The notes: generated by a model from the letters alone, not told the origin. A stretch of 64,000 nt of DNA from Solirubrobacter soli DSM 22325 (GCF_000423665.1 NZ_AUIK01000001.1:686422-750421), one strand, 5' to 3'; counted from the first letter of the stretch, positions 43,369 through 52,239 are shown. Numbers and translations are program-made.

Positions 43369-43539
43369 TACAATGGAGGGACACGGAATCCCGGTTTTGC
43401 AGGCGCTTTAGCACAGTGCGCCCGTCGCCCCCGCAAGCTCTCGCCGGGTGAAGTTCTGTCCGACGCGGGGTGCAATCTTCCCGGTCCGGATTTGAGGTCC
43501 GTGCCGGGAGTCGGCACGCTGAAGGGAGAACGCAGAGTT
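43369..43539 (+). promoter_or_regulatory. nrdJ promoter and structured leader (possible cobalamin-type riboswitch)
   Basis: TACAAT at 43369-43374 is a strong -10 box, leaving about 160 bases of leader. The leader shows GGAA (43385-43388), a hairpin GGCGC/GCGCC (43402-43422), GCCCCCGCAA (43427-43436) pairing with GCGGGG (43465-43470), and two mutually exclusive stems near the end: TCCCGG (43479-43484) with CCGGGA (43504-43509), or GTGCCG (43501-43506) with CGGCAC (43512-43517). The ribosome site GGGAG (43524-43528) follows. GGAA...GCCCCCGCAA is also seen in cobalamin riboswitches, which fits a B12-dependent enzyme, but the standard GCCACTG box is missing. Confidence 0.5.
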
Positions 43540-46425
43540 ATGGAGCAGACCACGCCGCATCCAACACTTGAGACCACGTCACGGCCGGCCGAGGCCCTGA
43601 CCGTGCGGCGCCTGTTCACGCGTCCTGGCGTTCATCCCTTCGACGCCGTCGAATGGGAGCTGCGGACAGCCGCCGTCGGCAAGTTCCACCAGGACGACGT
43701 GGAGTTCCCGAAGTCCTGGTCGCAGAACGCGACGAACATCGTCGCCCAGAAGTACTTCCGCGGCCAGCTCAACTCGCCCACGCGCGAGCGCTCGGTCAAG
43801 CAGATGGTCTCGCGCGTCGCCGGCACGATCGCCGACTGGGGTCGTGAGCGCGGCTACTTCGCCTCCGAGGAGGACGGCGACACCTTCGAGGCCGAGCTGA
43901 CGCACATCCTGCTCAACCAGATCGCGGCGTTCAACTCGCCCGTGTGGTTCAACGTGGGCTTCGAGGAGTCCCCGCAGTGCTCGGCCTGCTTCATCCTCTC
44001 CGTCGAGGACACGATGGACTCGATCCTCGACTGGAACACGCGCGAGGGCCGCATCTTCCGTGGTGGTTCAGGGTCGGGCATCAACCTGTCCAACATCCGC
44101 GGGTCGATGGAGCCGCTGGCCAAGGGCGGCACCGCGTCTGGACCAGTCTCGTTCATGCGCGGGGCGGACTCGTGGGCGGGCACGATCAAGTCCGGCGGCA
44201 AGACGCGCCGCGCGGCCAAGATGGTCGTGCTCGACGTCGACCACCCGGACATCCGCGAGTTCATCTGGTGCAAGGCCAAGGAAGAGGACAAGGCCGCCGC
44301 GCTGCGTGACGCCGGGTTCGACATGTCGATCGACGGCGACGGCTTCCACTCGATCCAGTACCAGAACGCGAACAACTCCGTCCGCGTCTCGGACGAGTTC
44401 ATGCACGCGGTCGAGGACGACGCGGACTGGAACCTGATCGCGCGCACGACCGGCAAGCCGGTGGGCGAGCCGGTCAAGGCCCGCGAGCTGATGCGCGAGA
44501 TCGCCGAGGCCGCGTGGCGCTGCGCCGATCCGGGCGTCCAGTACGACACGACGATCAACCAGTGGCACACGTCGCCGAACTCGGGCCGCATCAACGCGTC
44601 CAACCCGTGCTCGGAGTACATGCACGTCGATGACTCCGCGTGCAACCTGGCGTCGCTGAACCTGATGAAGTTCCGCCGGCCGGACGGGACGTTCGACGTC
44701 GAGTCCTTCCAGCACACGGTCGACATCATCCTGCTCGCGCAGGAGATCATCGTGTCGCCGTCGAGCTACCCGACGGAGGAGATCGGCAAGAACGCGCGCG
44801 CGTTCCGCCAGCTCGGGATCGGCTACGCCAACCTCGGCGCGTACCTGATGGCCAACGGCTTCGCGTACGACTCCGACGAGGGTCGCGGCGCGGCGGCGGC
44901 GATCACGGCGCTGATGACCGGCCGCGCGTACGCGCAGTCGGCGAAGATCGCCGCGGCGATCGGTCCGTACGAGCGCTACGCCGAGAACCGCGAGGCGCAC
45001 AACAACGTCATGCGCATGCACCGCGACGCCGCGTACGCCGTGCCGGAGCACGCCGTCGTGGACGAGCCGCTGCTGGCGGCCGCGCGCGAGACCTGGAACG
45101 AGGCCGTCGCGCTCGGCGAGCTCTACGGCTACCGCAACGCGCAGGCGTCGGTCCTCGCGCCCACGGGCACGATCTCCTTCCTGATGGACTGCGACACGAC
45201 CGGCATCGAGCCGGACTTCTCGCTGGTCAAGTACAAGGAGCTCGTCGGCGGCGGGACGATGATCATCGCCAACCGCACGGTGCCGATGGCGCTGCGCACG
45301 CTGGGCTACGGCGAGACCGAGATCGAGCAGATCGAGGCCTACGTCGCCGAGCACGGCACGATCGTCGACGCCCCCGGCCTGCGGCCCGAGCACCTGCCGG
45401 TGTTCGACGTCGCCGTCGGCCAGCGCCCGATCTCCCCGGCCGGCCACATCAAGATGATGGGCGCCGTCCAGCCGTTCCTCTCGGGCGCGATCTCCAAGAC
45501 GGTCAACATGCCGCAGACGTCCACCGTGGACGACATCGCCGAGGCCTACATCCAGGCCTGGCGGCTCGGCGTGAAGGCACTGGCGATCTACCGCGACGGC
45601 TCCAAGACGGCGCAGGCGCTGCGCACGGACGCCCAGAAGACCGAGACCCTGCCGACCAAGGCCTCCGACGCGCTGGCCGCGGGTGAGGAGATCTTCACGC
45701 AGGCCGAGGTCGACGAGCTGGTCAAGGTCGCGGCCGAGACCGCCGTGGCGAAGTTCAAGGCCCGCGAGGACGAGCCGCTGCGCAAGCGCATGCCGCGCGA
45801 GCGCAAGTCGATCACCCACAAGTTCTCGCTCGGCGGCCACGAGGGCTACATCACCGCCGGCATGTACGAGGACGGCTCGGTCGGCGAGATCTTCCTGACC
45901 GACATCGGCAAGGAGGGCTCGACCCTCCGCGGCATGATGAACTCGTTCGCCACCGCGATCTCCATCTCGCTCCAGTACGGGGTGCCGCTGGAGACCCTGG
46001 TGCGCAAGTTCGCCTACATGCGCTTCGAGCCGGAGGGGATCACCACCAACCCGGAGATCCCGTTCGCGAAGTCGATGCCGGACTACATCATGCGCTGGCT
46101 CGCCTCCCGCTTCCTGGACTCCGACGTCCAGGAGGAGCTCGGCATCCTCACCCCCGAGGTCCGCGCGAAGAAGATCGGCGAGGACGCCAACGCCGCCGCC
46201 TCCGGCGGCTCGTCGCGCCCGGCCAACGGCAACGGCACGCCCAAGGCGCTCGCGCCCGCGCCCGTGGCGCCCACGACGCAGCTCACGCAGACCCCGCCCG
46301 TCGTCCCGGCCCGCATGATCGGCCTCGACCTCGGCCCGGCCTGCAACAACTGCGGCGGCATGATGCAGCGCACCGGCTCCTGCTACACGTGCTCGAGCTG
46401 CGGCAACAACACCGGCTGCGGCTGA
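43540..46425 (+). CDS. nrdJ: Vitamin B12-dependent (class II) ribonucleotide reductase
   Basis: ATG 43540 gives 961 residues. Key class II elements are seen in order: SWSQNATNIVAQKYFRG, the disulfide cysteine in SPQCSACFILSVEDTM, GSGSGINLSNIRG, QYDTTINQWHTSPNSGRINASNPCSEYMH (thiyl radical Cys) and the partner CNLASLNL. Later come APTGTISFLMDCDTTGIEP and the C-terminal zinc ribbon CNNCGGM...CYTCSSCGNNTGCG, whose cysteines re-reduce the active site. It makes deoxynucleotides from ribonucleotides with adenosylcobalamin. The enzyme needs no oxygen or partner subunit. It is a stand-alone transcription unit with a structured leader and a strong terminator. Confidence 0.96.
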   Translation: MEQTTPHPTLETTSRPAEALTVRRLFTRPGVHPFDAVEWELRTAAVGKFHQDDVEFPKSWSQNATNIVAQKYFRGQLNSPTRERSVKQMVSRVAGTIADWGRERGYFASEEDGDTFEAELTHILLNQIAAFNSPVWFNVGFEESPQCSACFILSVEDTMDSILDWNTREGRIFRGGSGSGINLSNIRGSMEPLAKGGTASGPVSFMRGADSWAGTIKSGGKTRRAAKMVVLDVDHPDIREFIWCKAKEEDKAAALRDAGFDMSIDGDGFHSIQYQNANNSVRVSDEFMHAVEDDADWNLIARTTGKPVGEPVKARELMREIAEAAWRCADPGVQYDTTINQWHTSPNSGRINASNPCSEYMHVDDSACNLASLNLMKFRRPDGTFDVESFQHTVDIILLAQEIIVSPSSYPTEEIGKNARAFRQLGIGYANLGAYLMANGFAYDSDEGRGAAAAITALMTGRAYAQSAKIAAAIGPYERYAENREAHNNVMRMHRDAAYAVPEHAVVDEPLLAAARETWNEAVALGELYGYRNAQASVLAPTGTISFLMDCDTTGIEPDFSLVKYKELVGGGTMIIANRTVPMALRTLGYGETEIEQIEAYVAEHGTIVDAPGLRPEHLPVFDVAVGQRPISPAGHIKMMGAVQPFLSGAISKTVNMPQTSTVDDIAEAYIQAWRLGVKALAIYRDGSKTAQALRTDAQKTETLPTKASDALAAGEEIFTQAEVDELVKVAAETAVAKFKAREDEPLRKRMPRERKSITHKFSLGGHEGYITAGMYEDGSVGEIFLTDIGKEGSTLRGMMNSFATAISISLQYGVPLETLVRKFAYMRFEPEGITTNPEIPFAKSMPDYIMRWLASRFLDSDVQEELGILTPEVRAKKIGEDANAAASGGSSRPANGNGTPKALAPAPVAPTTQLTQTPPVVPARMIGLDLGPACNNCGGMMQRTGSCYTCSSCGNNTGCG

Positions 46426-46432
46426 GATTGAA

Positions 46433-46495
46433 GGCGGGGTATTCCCGCCTGCCATGATCCTTCCGAAGGGCCGCCACGAGGCGGCCCTTCTTCGT
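46433..46495 (+). terminator. Double hairpin terminator after nrdJ
   Basis: GGCGGG/CCCGCC (46433-46449) is followed by a perfect 11-bp stem GAAGGGCCGCC/GGCGGCCCTTC (46465-46490) with loop ACGA and a TTCGTT tail. Stem strength and position eight bases after the nrdJ stop make this an intrinsic terminator. Confidence 0.85.
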
Positions 46496-46547
46496 TCGGG
46501 CATCTCAGTTCGGTTGCTTATCTCTTTTCGATCAGGTAACCTTGCGC

Positions 46548-48518
46548 ATGGACTTCGTCGCCTACCACGATCGCACCAGCGCTGATCATCAGGCGCAGTT
46601 CAACAGCCTCTATCCGCAGGGCTATCGCATGACGAGCCTCAGCGTGTACGGGGCACGCGGGGACGAGCGATACGCCGCGGTGTGGGTGAAGCGCGCGGGC
46701 CCTGACTGGTCGGCCGTGCACGGCGTCAACGCGGCCGGCTACCAGGCGGCGTTCGACAACGCGGTCGCCAACGGGTTCGTCCCCGTGCTGCTCGCGGCGA
46801 CGGGCCCGGCGACCGATCCGGTGTTCGCGGGGACGTTCGAGCAGCGCCCGGGGCCGGTGCCGCTCACCCGGCACCGCCTCACCCGCGGGGACGCCTCGAA
46901 CCCCGGGGCGATCGAGCACTGGATCGCTCAGGCGCGCGCGAACGGATGGATGCCGACCACCGTCGCGATCTACGGCACCGCGCCGAACCACAACTACGCC
47001 GCGATCTGGGTCGACAACCCCACCGGTATCTGCTGGACGATGGACGGGCTGGACGACGGCGCCGGCGATCATCAGCAGCGGTTCAACGCGCTCGTGCCCG
47101 CGTCCACCCGCCCGGTGCACGTGGCGGTGGCGCCGGACGGGCGCTACGCGTCGATCTTCCGGGACGACCGGATCGGCGACTGCGTCTTCCGGCACGAGCT
47201 GACCAGCGCCGGCTATCAGCAGGAGTTCGACCGGCTGGTCCCGCAGGGCTTCTGGCCGGTGTCGGTGCAGGCGGGCGGCGTGGGTGCGGGCGCGCGGTTC
47301 GCGGTCGCTTTCGCCAAACAGGACCAGCCACTGCCGCTGAGCTGGCGCGCGCCGACGGGGCCTGTGGCCAACGCGACGATCGACGGGATCCTGCAGACGC
47401 ACATGCAGCAGGAGCGTGCCCGCGGGGCCGCGCTCGCGATCGTCTTCCGCAACCGGCTGGTGTACGCGCGTGGGTACGCCTGCGCCGAGGCGGACTATCC
47501 CGCCGTCCTGCCGACGACGTTCTTCCGGCAGGCGAGCGTCTCCAAGACCGTCATCGCGCTCGCCATCCACAAGCTGATCCAGGACGGCCGGCTGAAGCTG
47601 TCGACGAAGGTCCAGAGCGTCCTCAAGCTCACGCAGCCGAACGGCACCCCACCGCCGGCGGCGACGTTCGGCAAGGTCACGATCCAGCACCTGCTGGAGC
47701 ACAGAAGCGGGTTGCCGTCGAATCCCTACGGCGTCGAGCCGCAGGTCGCGGCTGCGCTGGGAACGACCCTGCCCGTAAGCGGCAAGTCGACCGACCGCTA
47801 CATGACCACGCTGCCGGCCAGTCCGCCACCGCAACCGCCCGCCTACAACAACTGGGGCTATTTCCTCCTCGGTCATGTCGTGATGGCCGTGACCGGGAAG
47901 CCGAACCTGCACTCCGCGCTCCACGAGGTCCTGTTGAAGCCACTCTCGATCACCGGGCTGCGTACATCACGCACGCGCGCGGAGAGCCAGGCCGCGGACG
48001 AGGCGCGGTACCACCCGACGTTCCTCACCACCGGACCGAGCCTCGTAGAGCCCGACCGCCGGCTTCGGCCGACGGGCTCCGGTGGCGGGTACAACTACGA
48101 GCGCGACGACGGTGGCGGCGGACTGTCCGCGAGCGTCGTTGCCATCGCCCGTCTGCTGGCGATGCTCGCCGTCAGGAACCACAACCCAGTCCTCAAGCCG
48201 GCGTCGATCACGAACCTGTTCACGCTCGCCGCGAACAACGGCGGCCACGGGTTCGACAACTCGATCATCCTGAACTCGGGGACGCACGCGTACTACGGGC
48301 AAAAGGGCGGGCTGCTGTACGAGAGCAGCCAGAACTGCGTGCGCGTGCAGACCGACGACTTCTCGATCGTCACGTGCTGGAACCGTTCGGAGGTGGGCGG
48401 CACGAACGGCGGCTGGTGGTACCCGGACTTCCCGGCAGTCCTCACCGCCGCACGAGCGACCACCTGGTCCTCCACGGACCTCTTCCCCCAGTTCGGGATG
48501 CCGACGATCGGTCCCTGA
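46548..48518 (+). CDS. BTRD1-repeat protein fused to class C beta-lactamase-like serine hydrolase
   Basis: ATG 46548 gives 656 residues with no signal peptide. Residues about 1-265 hold repeated BTRD1 units (HQAQFNSLYPQGYRMTSLSVYG, YAAVWVKR..., YQQEFDRLVPQGFWPVSVQAGG, YAAIWVD) found in polyglycine-hydrolase-like proteins. Residues about 270-656 are a beta-lactamase/esterase fold: SxxK as SVSK near 330, YNN (YxN) in AYNNWGYFLLGHV and a late GG-rich KxG-like QKGGLLY. It may cleave esters, D-Ala peptides or polyglycine linkers; the repeats probably position the substrate. With no signal peptide, location is uncertain. Confidence 0.82.
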   Translation: MDFVAYHDRTSADHQAQFNSLYPQGYRMTSLSVYGARGDERYAAVWVKRAGPDWSAVHGVNAAGYQAAFDNAVANGFVPVLLAATGPATDPVFAGTFEQRPGPVPLTRHRLTRGDASNPGAIEHWIAQARANGWMPTTVAIYGTAPNHNYAAIWVDNPTGICWTMDGLDDGAGDHQQRFNALVPASTRPVHVAVAPDGRYASIFRDDRIGDCVFRHELTSAGYQQEFDRLVPQGFWPVSVQAGGVGAGARFAVAFAKQDQPLPLSWRAPTGPVANATIDGILQTHMQQERARGAALAIVFRNRLVYARGYACAEADYPAVLPTTFFRQASVSKTVIALAIHKLIQDGRLKLSTKVQSVLKLTQPNGTPPPAATFGKVTIQHLLEHRSGLPSNPYGVEPQVAAALGTTLPVSGKSTDRYMTTLPASPPPQPPAYNNWGYFLLGHVVMAVTGKPNLHSALHEVLLKPLSITGLRTSRTRAESQAADEARYHPTFLTTGPSLVEPDRRLRPTGSGGGYNYERDDGGGGLSASVVAIARLLAMLAVRNHNPVLKPASITNLFTLAANNGGHGFDNSIILNSGTHAYYGQKGGLLYESSQNCVRVQTDDFSIVTCWNRSEVGGTNGGWWYPDFPAVLTAARATTWSSTDLFPQFGMPTIGP

Positions 48519-48586
48519 GCGCATCGTGAGCGCAATCGGAGTAGGTTCGGACGCCACTCGGTAACCACTTTTCGGAGGGAGGCTCC

Positions 48587-50143
48587 GTGAGAGTGAGAGG
48601 GTCTGTACTGGGAGCGCTAGGGGTCGCGCTCGTGTTCGCTGCGCCTGCCATGGGTCAAGGCAAGAACGTGCAGCTCGTCAAGACGATCCCCGAGGGCAAG
48701 TGGGCCACGGCGATCAACTTCCTGGAGTACGGTCACGGCAGCAAGACGCGCGACGTCATGGTCGTGACCGGGCGGTTCGGCCTGAAGTCGTACTCGCTGG
48801 ACGACCCGGCCAAGCCGCAGTTGCTGGACGAGATCTCGTCGGAGCGGCTGAAGCTGCCGGGCGACCCGGACGTGGACTACACGCCCGACCCGGCCAAGGA
48901 CGGCGACCCGCACTCGACGTTCTGGCAGAACGAGGACATGGACGTCGATCAGGAGCGCAAGCTGGTCCTGATCTCGCGCGATCCGCGCTCCTACAACGGC
49001 ACGACCGGGACCGACCCGGGCGATTCGACGACCGCGACCAACATCGCCGGCGTCTACGTCATCGACGCCAGTGACCCCGAGGCCCTCCGCCTGCTGTCGT
49101 TCCAAGAGCTTCCGACGGGGCACACGACGACGTGCATCAACCGCTGCCGCTGGCTGTGGACCGGCGGCCCGGCGTCGACCGCCAAGCAGAAGCAGCCGCC
49201 GCTGAACTGGACGTTCGGGCGTCCGATCATCGCCACCGATCTGAGCGATCCGCGCCGCCCGAAGGCGTACCCCGCGCAGCCGGTGGATCTGTTCCGCCGC
49301 GACGGCGTCACCGCCTACTCGCATGACGTCCAGGTCGACGACGCGGGCGTCGCGTGGGTCTCCGGCGACGGCGGCACGCGCGGCTACTGGACCGACGGCC
49401 GCCACTTCGACCCGGTCAAGCGCGTGAACCGCAACGCGACGCCGCTCGATCCGATCCCGTACGCCGGCGGGGGCCTGCCGAAGGAGGTGGTCAACGACGA
49501 CACCGGCGGGTTCGAGCACAACGCGTGGCGCCCGATCGGCAAGAACGCCCCGCGCGGCGACGACCGTTACAAGCGCGGCGAGCTCCTCCTGGCCACCGAG
49601 GAGGACTTCGGTCCGGCCAACGAGGCGTGCAGCAAGCAGGGCATGTTCAGCATCGCCACGTTGAAGGGCAGCTACAACGGCGAGGCCTGGGCCTCGACGC
49701 CGCAGAAGCCCTTCCGCCTGCAGGTCGTCGGGACCTGGAACCCGTACCAGCAGGAAGGCTCACGCACAGGCCCGATCCCGCCCGCGGCAGACTTCTGCTC
49801 GGCGCATTACTTCGACGTCGACGGCAGCCTCGTCACCTACGCCTGGTACGGCGAGGGCACGCGGTTCCTGGACATCTCGAACCCGGCGAAGCCGCGCCAG
49901 GTCGCGTACTGGCGGCCCGACGACACCCTCGTCTGGGCCTCCTACCTGCACAACGGCTACGTCTACACCGCCGACCACGTCCGCGGCATCGACATCCTCA
50001 AGCTGACGACGGGAGCGAAGACCGCCAAGCGCGAGGTCGTCGCGCCGCCCGCGTCGGCCACCCACCGCGCGTTCCTGACGCGGATGGCCAAGCAGTACAA
50101 GCCGCAACCCGGCACCGCCGGGCTCTGCTTCCTGTCGGTCTAA
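48587..50143 (+). CDS. Secreted LVIVD-repeat beta-propeller protein
   Basis: GTG start after GGAGGGAGG gives 518 residues with a signal peptide (VRGSVLGALGVALVFAAPAMG). The mature protein is made of repeated blades of the form GRFGLKSYSLDDPAKPQLLDE, GVYVIDASDPEALRLLSF, FLDISNPAKPRQVAYW, the LVIVD pattern of surface propellers. Family members bind cell-surface or matrix partners; no catalytic site is evident. A C-terminal Cys (LCFLSV) might form a disulfide with one of the central cysteines. It is convergent with the next gene across a hairpin. Confidence 0.8.
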   Translation: MRVRGSVLGALGVALVFAAPAMGQGKNVQLVKTIPEGKWATAINFLEYGHGSKTRDVMVVTGRFGLKSYSLDDPAKPQLLDEISSERLKLPGDPDVDYTPDPAKDGDPHSTFWQNEDMDVDQERKLVLISRDPRSYNGTTGTDPGDSTTATNIAGVYVIDASDPEALRLLSFQELPTGHTTTCINRCRWLWTGGPASTAKQKQPPLNWTFGRPIIATDLSDPRRPKAYPAQPVDLFRRDGVTAYSHDVQVDDAGVAWVSGDGGTRGYWTDGRHFDPVKRVNRNATPLDPIPYAGGGLPKEVVNDDTGGFEHNAWRPIGKNAPRGDDRYKRGELLLATEEDFGPANEACSKQGMFSIATLKGSYNGEAWASTPQKPFRLQVVGTWNPYQQEGSRTGPIPPAADFCSAHYFDVDGSLVTYAWYGEGTRFLDISNPAKPRQVAYWRPDDTLVWASYLHNGYVYTADHVRGIDILKLTTGAKTAKREVVAPPASATHRAFLTRMAKQYKPQPGTAGLCFLSV

Positions 50144-50154
50144 GCCACGCACAC

Positions 50155-50180
50155 GGGGCCGCCGCCTACACGGCGGCCCC
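50155..50180. terminator. Hairpin between convergent genes
   Basis: GGGGCCGCCG (50155-50164) and CGGCGGCCCC (50171-50180) form a perfect 10-bp stem with a 6-base loop. It sits between two convergent stop codons and can serve both strands, though no U-run follows. Confidence 0.65.
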
Positions 50181-50188
50181 GCGCCGCG

Positions 50189-50980
50189 CTACCGCCAGCC
50201 GGAGTAGGCATTCGGCTTGGTTCGCGTGACGCCGTCACCGACGGTGACCTGGCAGGAGTCGACGGTGAGTGAGCCGTCGCCGGACGCGGTGAAGCGCGCG
50301 AAGAACTTCTGGAAGCCCGGCCCGTTCGGGTTGTTCGTCCCGTCGCAGGTGATGTACACCCGCTTGAGCGGATCGACCGGTCCACTGGCCTCGACCGCAC
50401 TGAACGTCACCGCTGCGTCACTGCCGAAGGGCCCGCCCGCGTAGCCACTGCTGTTGAGCAGGCGCGTGTAGCCGCTGAGCACGTTGATTCCGTCGAAGCG
50501 CAGGAACAGCGAGAACCACGCCCACGCCGTGCCGAGGCTCTTGGTCGAGTCGACGAGCAGGATCGCGTACTCGCGCTCGGTGACGGTCGCCCGCTGGGTC
50601 GCGCCGACCATCCGGAACTGGACGTGCTGCATGCTGAGCGCGCCCAGGTCGGCCTGGCGGAGGCTGACGGCCAGCGAGGCAGCACCGATCGACGCGCTCG
50701 CCGGGTCGACCTCCCTCGCCAGTGTGGACGCGTCACTGTCAACCGGCACCTCCACCACCGGCTCGGACTGCGGGAACGGCAGCCCGGGATCGGGCGGGAG
50801 CTCGCCCGAGCCTTCGCGCGCGGCGACGTCAGGCGGCTCGTCTTCACGGGCGAGCCAGCGCGTCACGGCGGCGTTGCCGGCGGAGCGTTGAAGCGCGAGG
50901 ATCGGATGCGGCGCGTCCGTGCCCGGCCGCGGCAGGTCGAGACGCCGCGCCGTCCGGCGCGCGCCATCGCGCATATGCAT
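50189..50980 (-). CDS. LQRSAGN-signature protein, probable contractile-injection-system cargo
   Basis: A 263-residue protein whose N-terminus carries HPILALQRSAGNAAVTRWLARE, the motif shared by proteins encoded near extracellular contractile injection systems (eCIS) of actinobacteria, often with DUF4157 toxins. An acidic linker follows, and the C-terminal about 170 residues form an all-beta domain (VQFRMVGATQRATVTEREYAILLVDS...DGSLTVDSCQVTVGDGVTRTKP). No eCIS structural genes are in the window. It may be loaded on a tube encoded elsewhere, or be an orphan. The beta domain is not recognised. Confidence 0.6.
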   Translation of the reverse strand: MHMRDGARRTARRLDLPRPGTDAPHPILALQRSAGNAAVTRWLAREDEPPDVAAREGSGELPPDPGLPFPQSEPVVEVPVDSDASTLAREVDPASASIGAASLAVSLRQADLGALSMQHVQFRMVGATQRATVTEREYAILLVDSTKSLGTAWAWFSLFLRFDGINVLSGYTRLLNSSGYAGGPFGSDAAVTFSAVEASGPVDPLKRVYITCDGTNNPNGPGFQKFFARFTASGDGSLTVDSCQVTVGDGVTRTKPNAYSGWR

Positions 50981-50992
50981 TGCGTACTCCTT

Positions 50993-51430
50993 CTAGTCGT
51001 CGTGCGAGAGGCGCCGTCTGCGGCGCACCTCCAGCGCCCCGAGGCAGACCGCGAATACCGCAAGGGCCGCGATCGCCGCCGGGACCAGGTCGGCCGCGGC
51101 GACGCCCCACACGAGCGGGACGACGAGCAACGCGACCAGGATCGCCACGGCCCCGCCGAGCACGCCGAGGCGAATCGCACGCGCGCCGTGGACGTCGAGC
51201 AGCGTCGCGTGACGACGAGCCATCAGCGTCGCGTTGGCGATCAGGGCCAGCGCGACGATCGTGATCACATCCTCGGCGCGCACGCTGGCATCCCAACCGT
51301 TGCGGACGCCCGCGAACGCGCACCACGCAACGAGCACGGCCGCCAGCACCCGGAACGAGACCGCGCCCGCGTGATCGCGGACCTGGCGCTCGCGCTCGTC
51401 GATCGTGGCATTGCGGCGGATGCTCCTCAT
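50993..51430 (-). CDS. Small membrane protein paired with XRE regulator
   Basis: ATG 51428-51430 gives 145 residues with four membrane spans (VLAAVLVAWCAFAGV, VITIVALALIANATLMAR, LGVLGGAVAILVALLVVPLVWG, LVPAAIAALAVFAVCLGALEVRRR). Its start overlaps the XRE stop in ATGA. Short XRE plus short membrane protein pairs are common, and some confer immunity or sense envelope stress; here only the pairing is seen. Polar N-terminus (IDERERQVRDHAG) is probably cytoplasmic. Confidence 0.7.
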   Translation of the reverse strand: MRSIRRNATIDERERQVRDHAGAVSFRVLAAVLVAWCAFAGVRNGWDASVRAEDVITIVALALIANATLMARRHATLLDVHGARAIRLGVLGGAVAILVALLVVPLVWGVAAADLVPAAIAALAVFAVCLGALEVRRRRRLSHDD

Positions 51431-51660
51431 GACGGCTCCGGTCGGGACTGTGGATCGAAGAGGCGCTCGACCGTCGTGCCCAGGACAGCAGCGATCCGCA
51501 ACGCGAGGAAGACCGACGGCGCATAGTCGCTGGTCTCGATCGACACGATCGTCTGCCGGCTCACGCCGACCCGTTCCGCCAGCTCCCGCTGCGTCATCTC
51601 GGCCGCCCGGCGTTCGCTGCGAACCAGGTTTCCAACAACGGGTTCCGGGTCGAGAGCCAC
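51427..51660 (-). CDS. Short XRE-family transcriptional regulator
   Basis: GTG start gives 77 residues, almost entirely a helix-turn-helix: VRSERRAAEMTQRELAERVGVSRQTIVSIETSDYAPSVFLALRIAAVLGTTVERLF. This is the XRE subgroup that has no sensor domain and usually autoregulates a membrane partner gene. The start codon lies eight bases after a 41-bp palindrome with TTGACA in each arm, so repression through this site is expected and the mRNA is probably nearly leaderless. Confidence 0.88.
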   Translation of the reverse strand: MALDPEPVVGNLVRSERRAAEMTQRELAERVGVSRQTIVSIETSDYAPSVFLALRIAAVLGTTVERLFDPQSRPEPS

Positions 51661-51668
51661 AGGCGCGA

Positions 51669-51709
51669 GTGTCTACGATCCTTGACATCGTGTCAAGGAT
51701 CGTAGACAC
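51669..51709. promoter_or_regulatory. 41-bp palindrome, probable XRE operator with TTGACA boxes
   Basis: The 19-base arm 51669-51687 pairs perfectly with 51691-51709 around TCG. Each arm ends in TTGACA facing the centre, so overlapping outward -35 boxes are offered on both strands (TTGACA at 51682-51687, complement at 51691-51696). It lies eight bases before the XRE start. Confidence 0.75.
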
Positions 51710-51838
51710 CGAACCGGAGCGAGTAACCGGACCGGGGTCACCCGGCGTTGGTCGTCTCACGAGCCGCGCCCTGTGCGATCACGAGCGGGCCGGCGGACCA
51801 CGGGCGAGTCGGGGGCAGTGGCGATGACCGGTCGCGAG

Positions 51839-52239
51839 CTAGTCGAGCGAGCCGCCGGCGCAGCCCCACCCAGCGCAGAACGTGAACTCGAGGAGGGCGA
51901 CGACCACGATCCCGGCGTAGGCGGTCAGTGGCAGCGTGGCCGCGAGCCACAGTGCGCCCGTGTCCGCGCGCCGCGCACGCGGTATCCGAGGGCGTAGAAG
52001 GCCAGCGTCGGGAGGGTCGCGGTCACGAGGACGGCGGCGAAGAGGACGAGGCGCGACACGGGGTCGGCATCGAGGCTGAGGCCGAACAGCAGGCTGACGG
52101 CCGCGACAGCGCCGAGCATCGCCTTCAGCCCAAGGCTCAGCCGGCCGGCGTCCTCCCCGCGCGCCTCGCGCCCGGCCAGGCAGGCGAGGAGCGTCCATAC
52201 CGCGGGGACAGGCCACAGCAGGAGGGCGAACCCGACCAC
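51839..52239 (-). pseudogene. Small membrane protein, paralogue with internal frameshift
   Basis: From the GTG at 52237-52239 (GGGAGGG upstream) the frame codes for membrane segments (VVGFALLLWPVPAVWTLLACLAG ... LPTLAFYALGYRVR). Then it leaves the family sequence near 51971. The correct continuation (RADTGALWLAATLPLTAYAGIVVVALLEF...CAGWGCAGGSLD) is in another frame. Removing two bases near 51963-51972 restores a single protein like the intact neighbour 52263-52667, which reads LGYRVRRDRVLGSLWLAASIPF. Either the gene is damaged or the assembly has an indel. It has the Cys-rich tail of the family. Confidence 0.6.

Noticed and set aside
43381..43539. Standard cobalamin riboswitch call
   Set aside because: Some segments fit, but the GCCACTG box and the full-length core are missing, so it is reported only as a candidate leader.
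44068..46503. 811-codon minus-strand open frame over nrdJ
   Set aside because: It is antisense to a complete class II ribonucleotide reductase, and the codon pattern and low-complexity protein mark it as a shadow.
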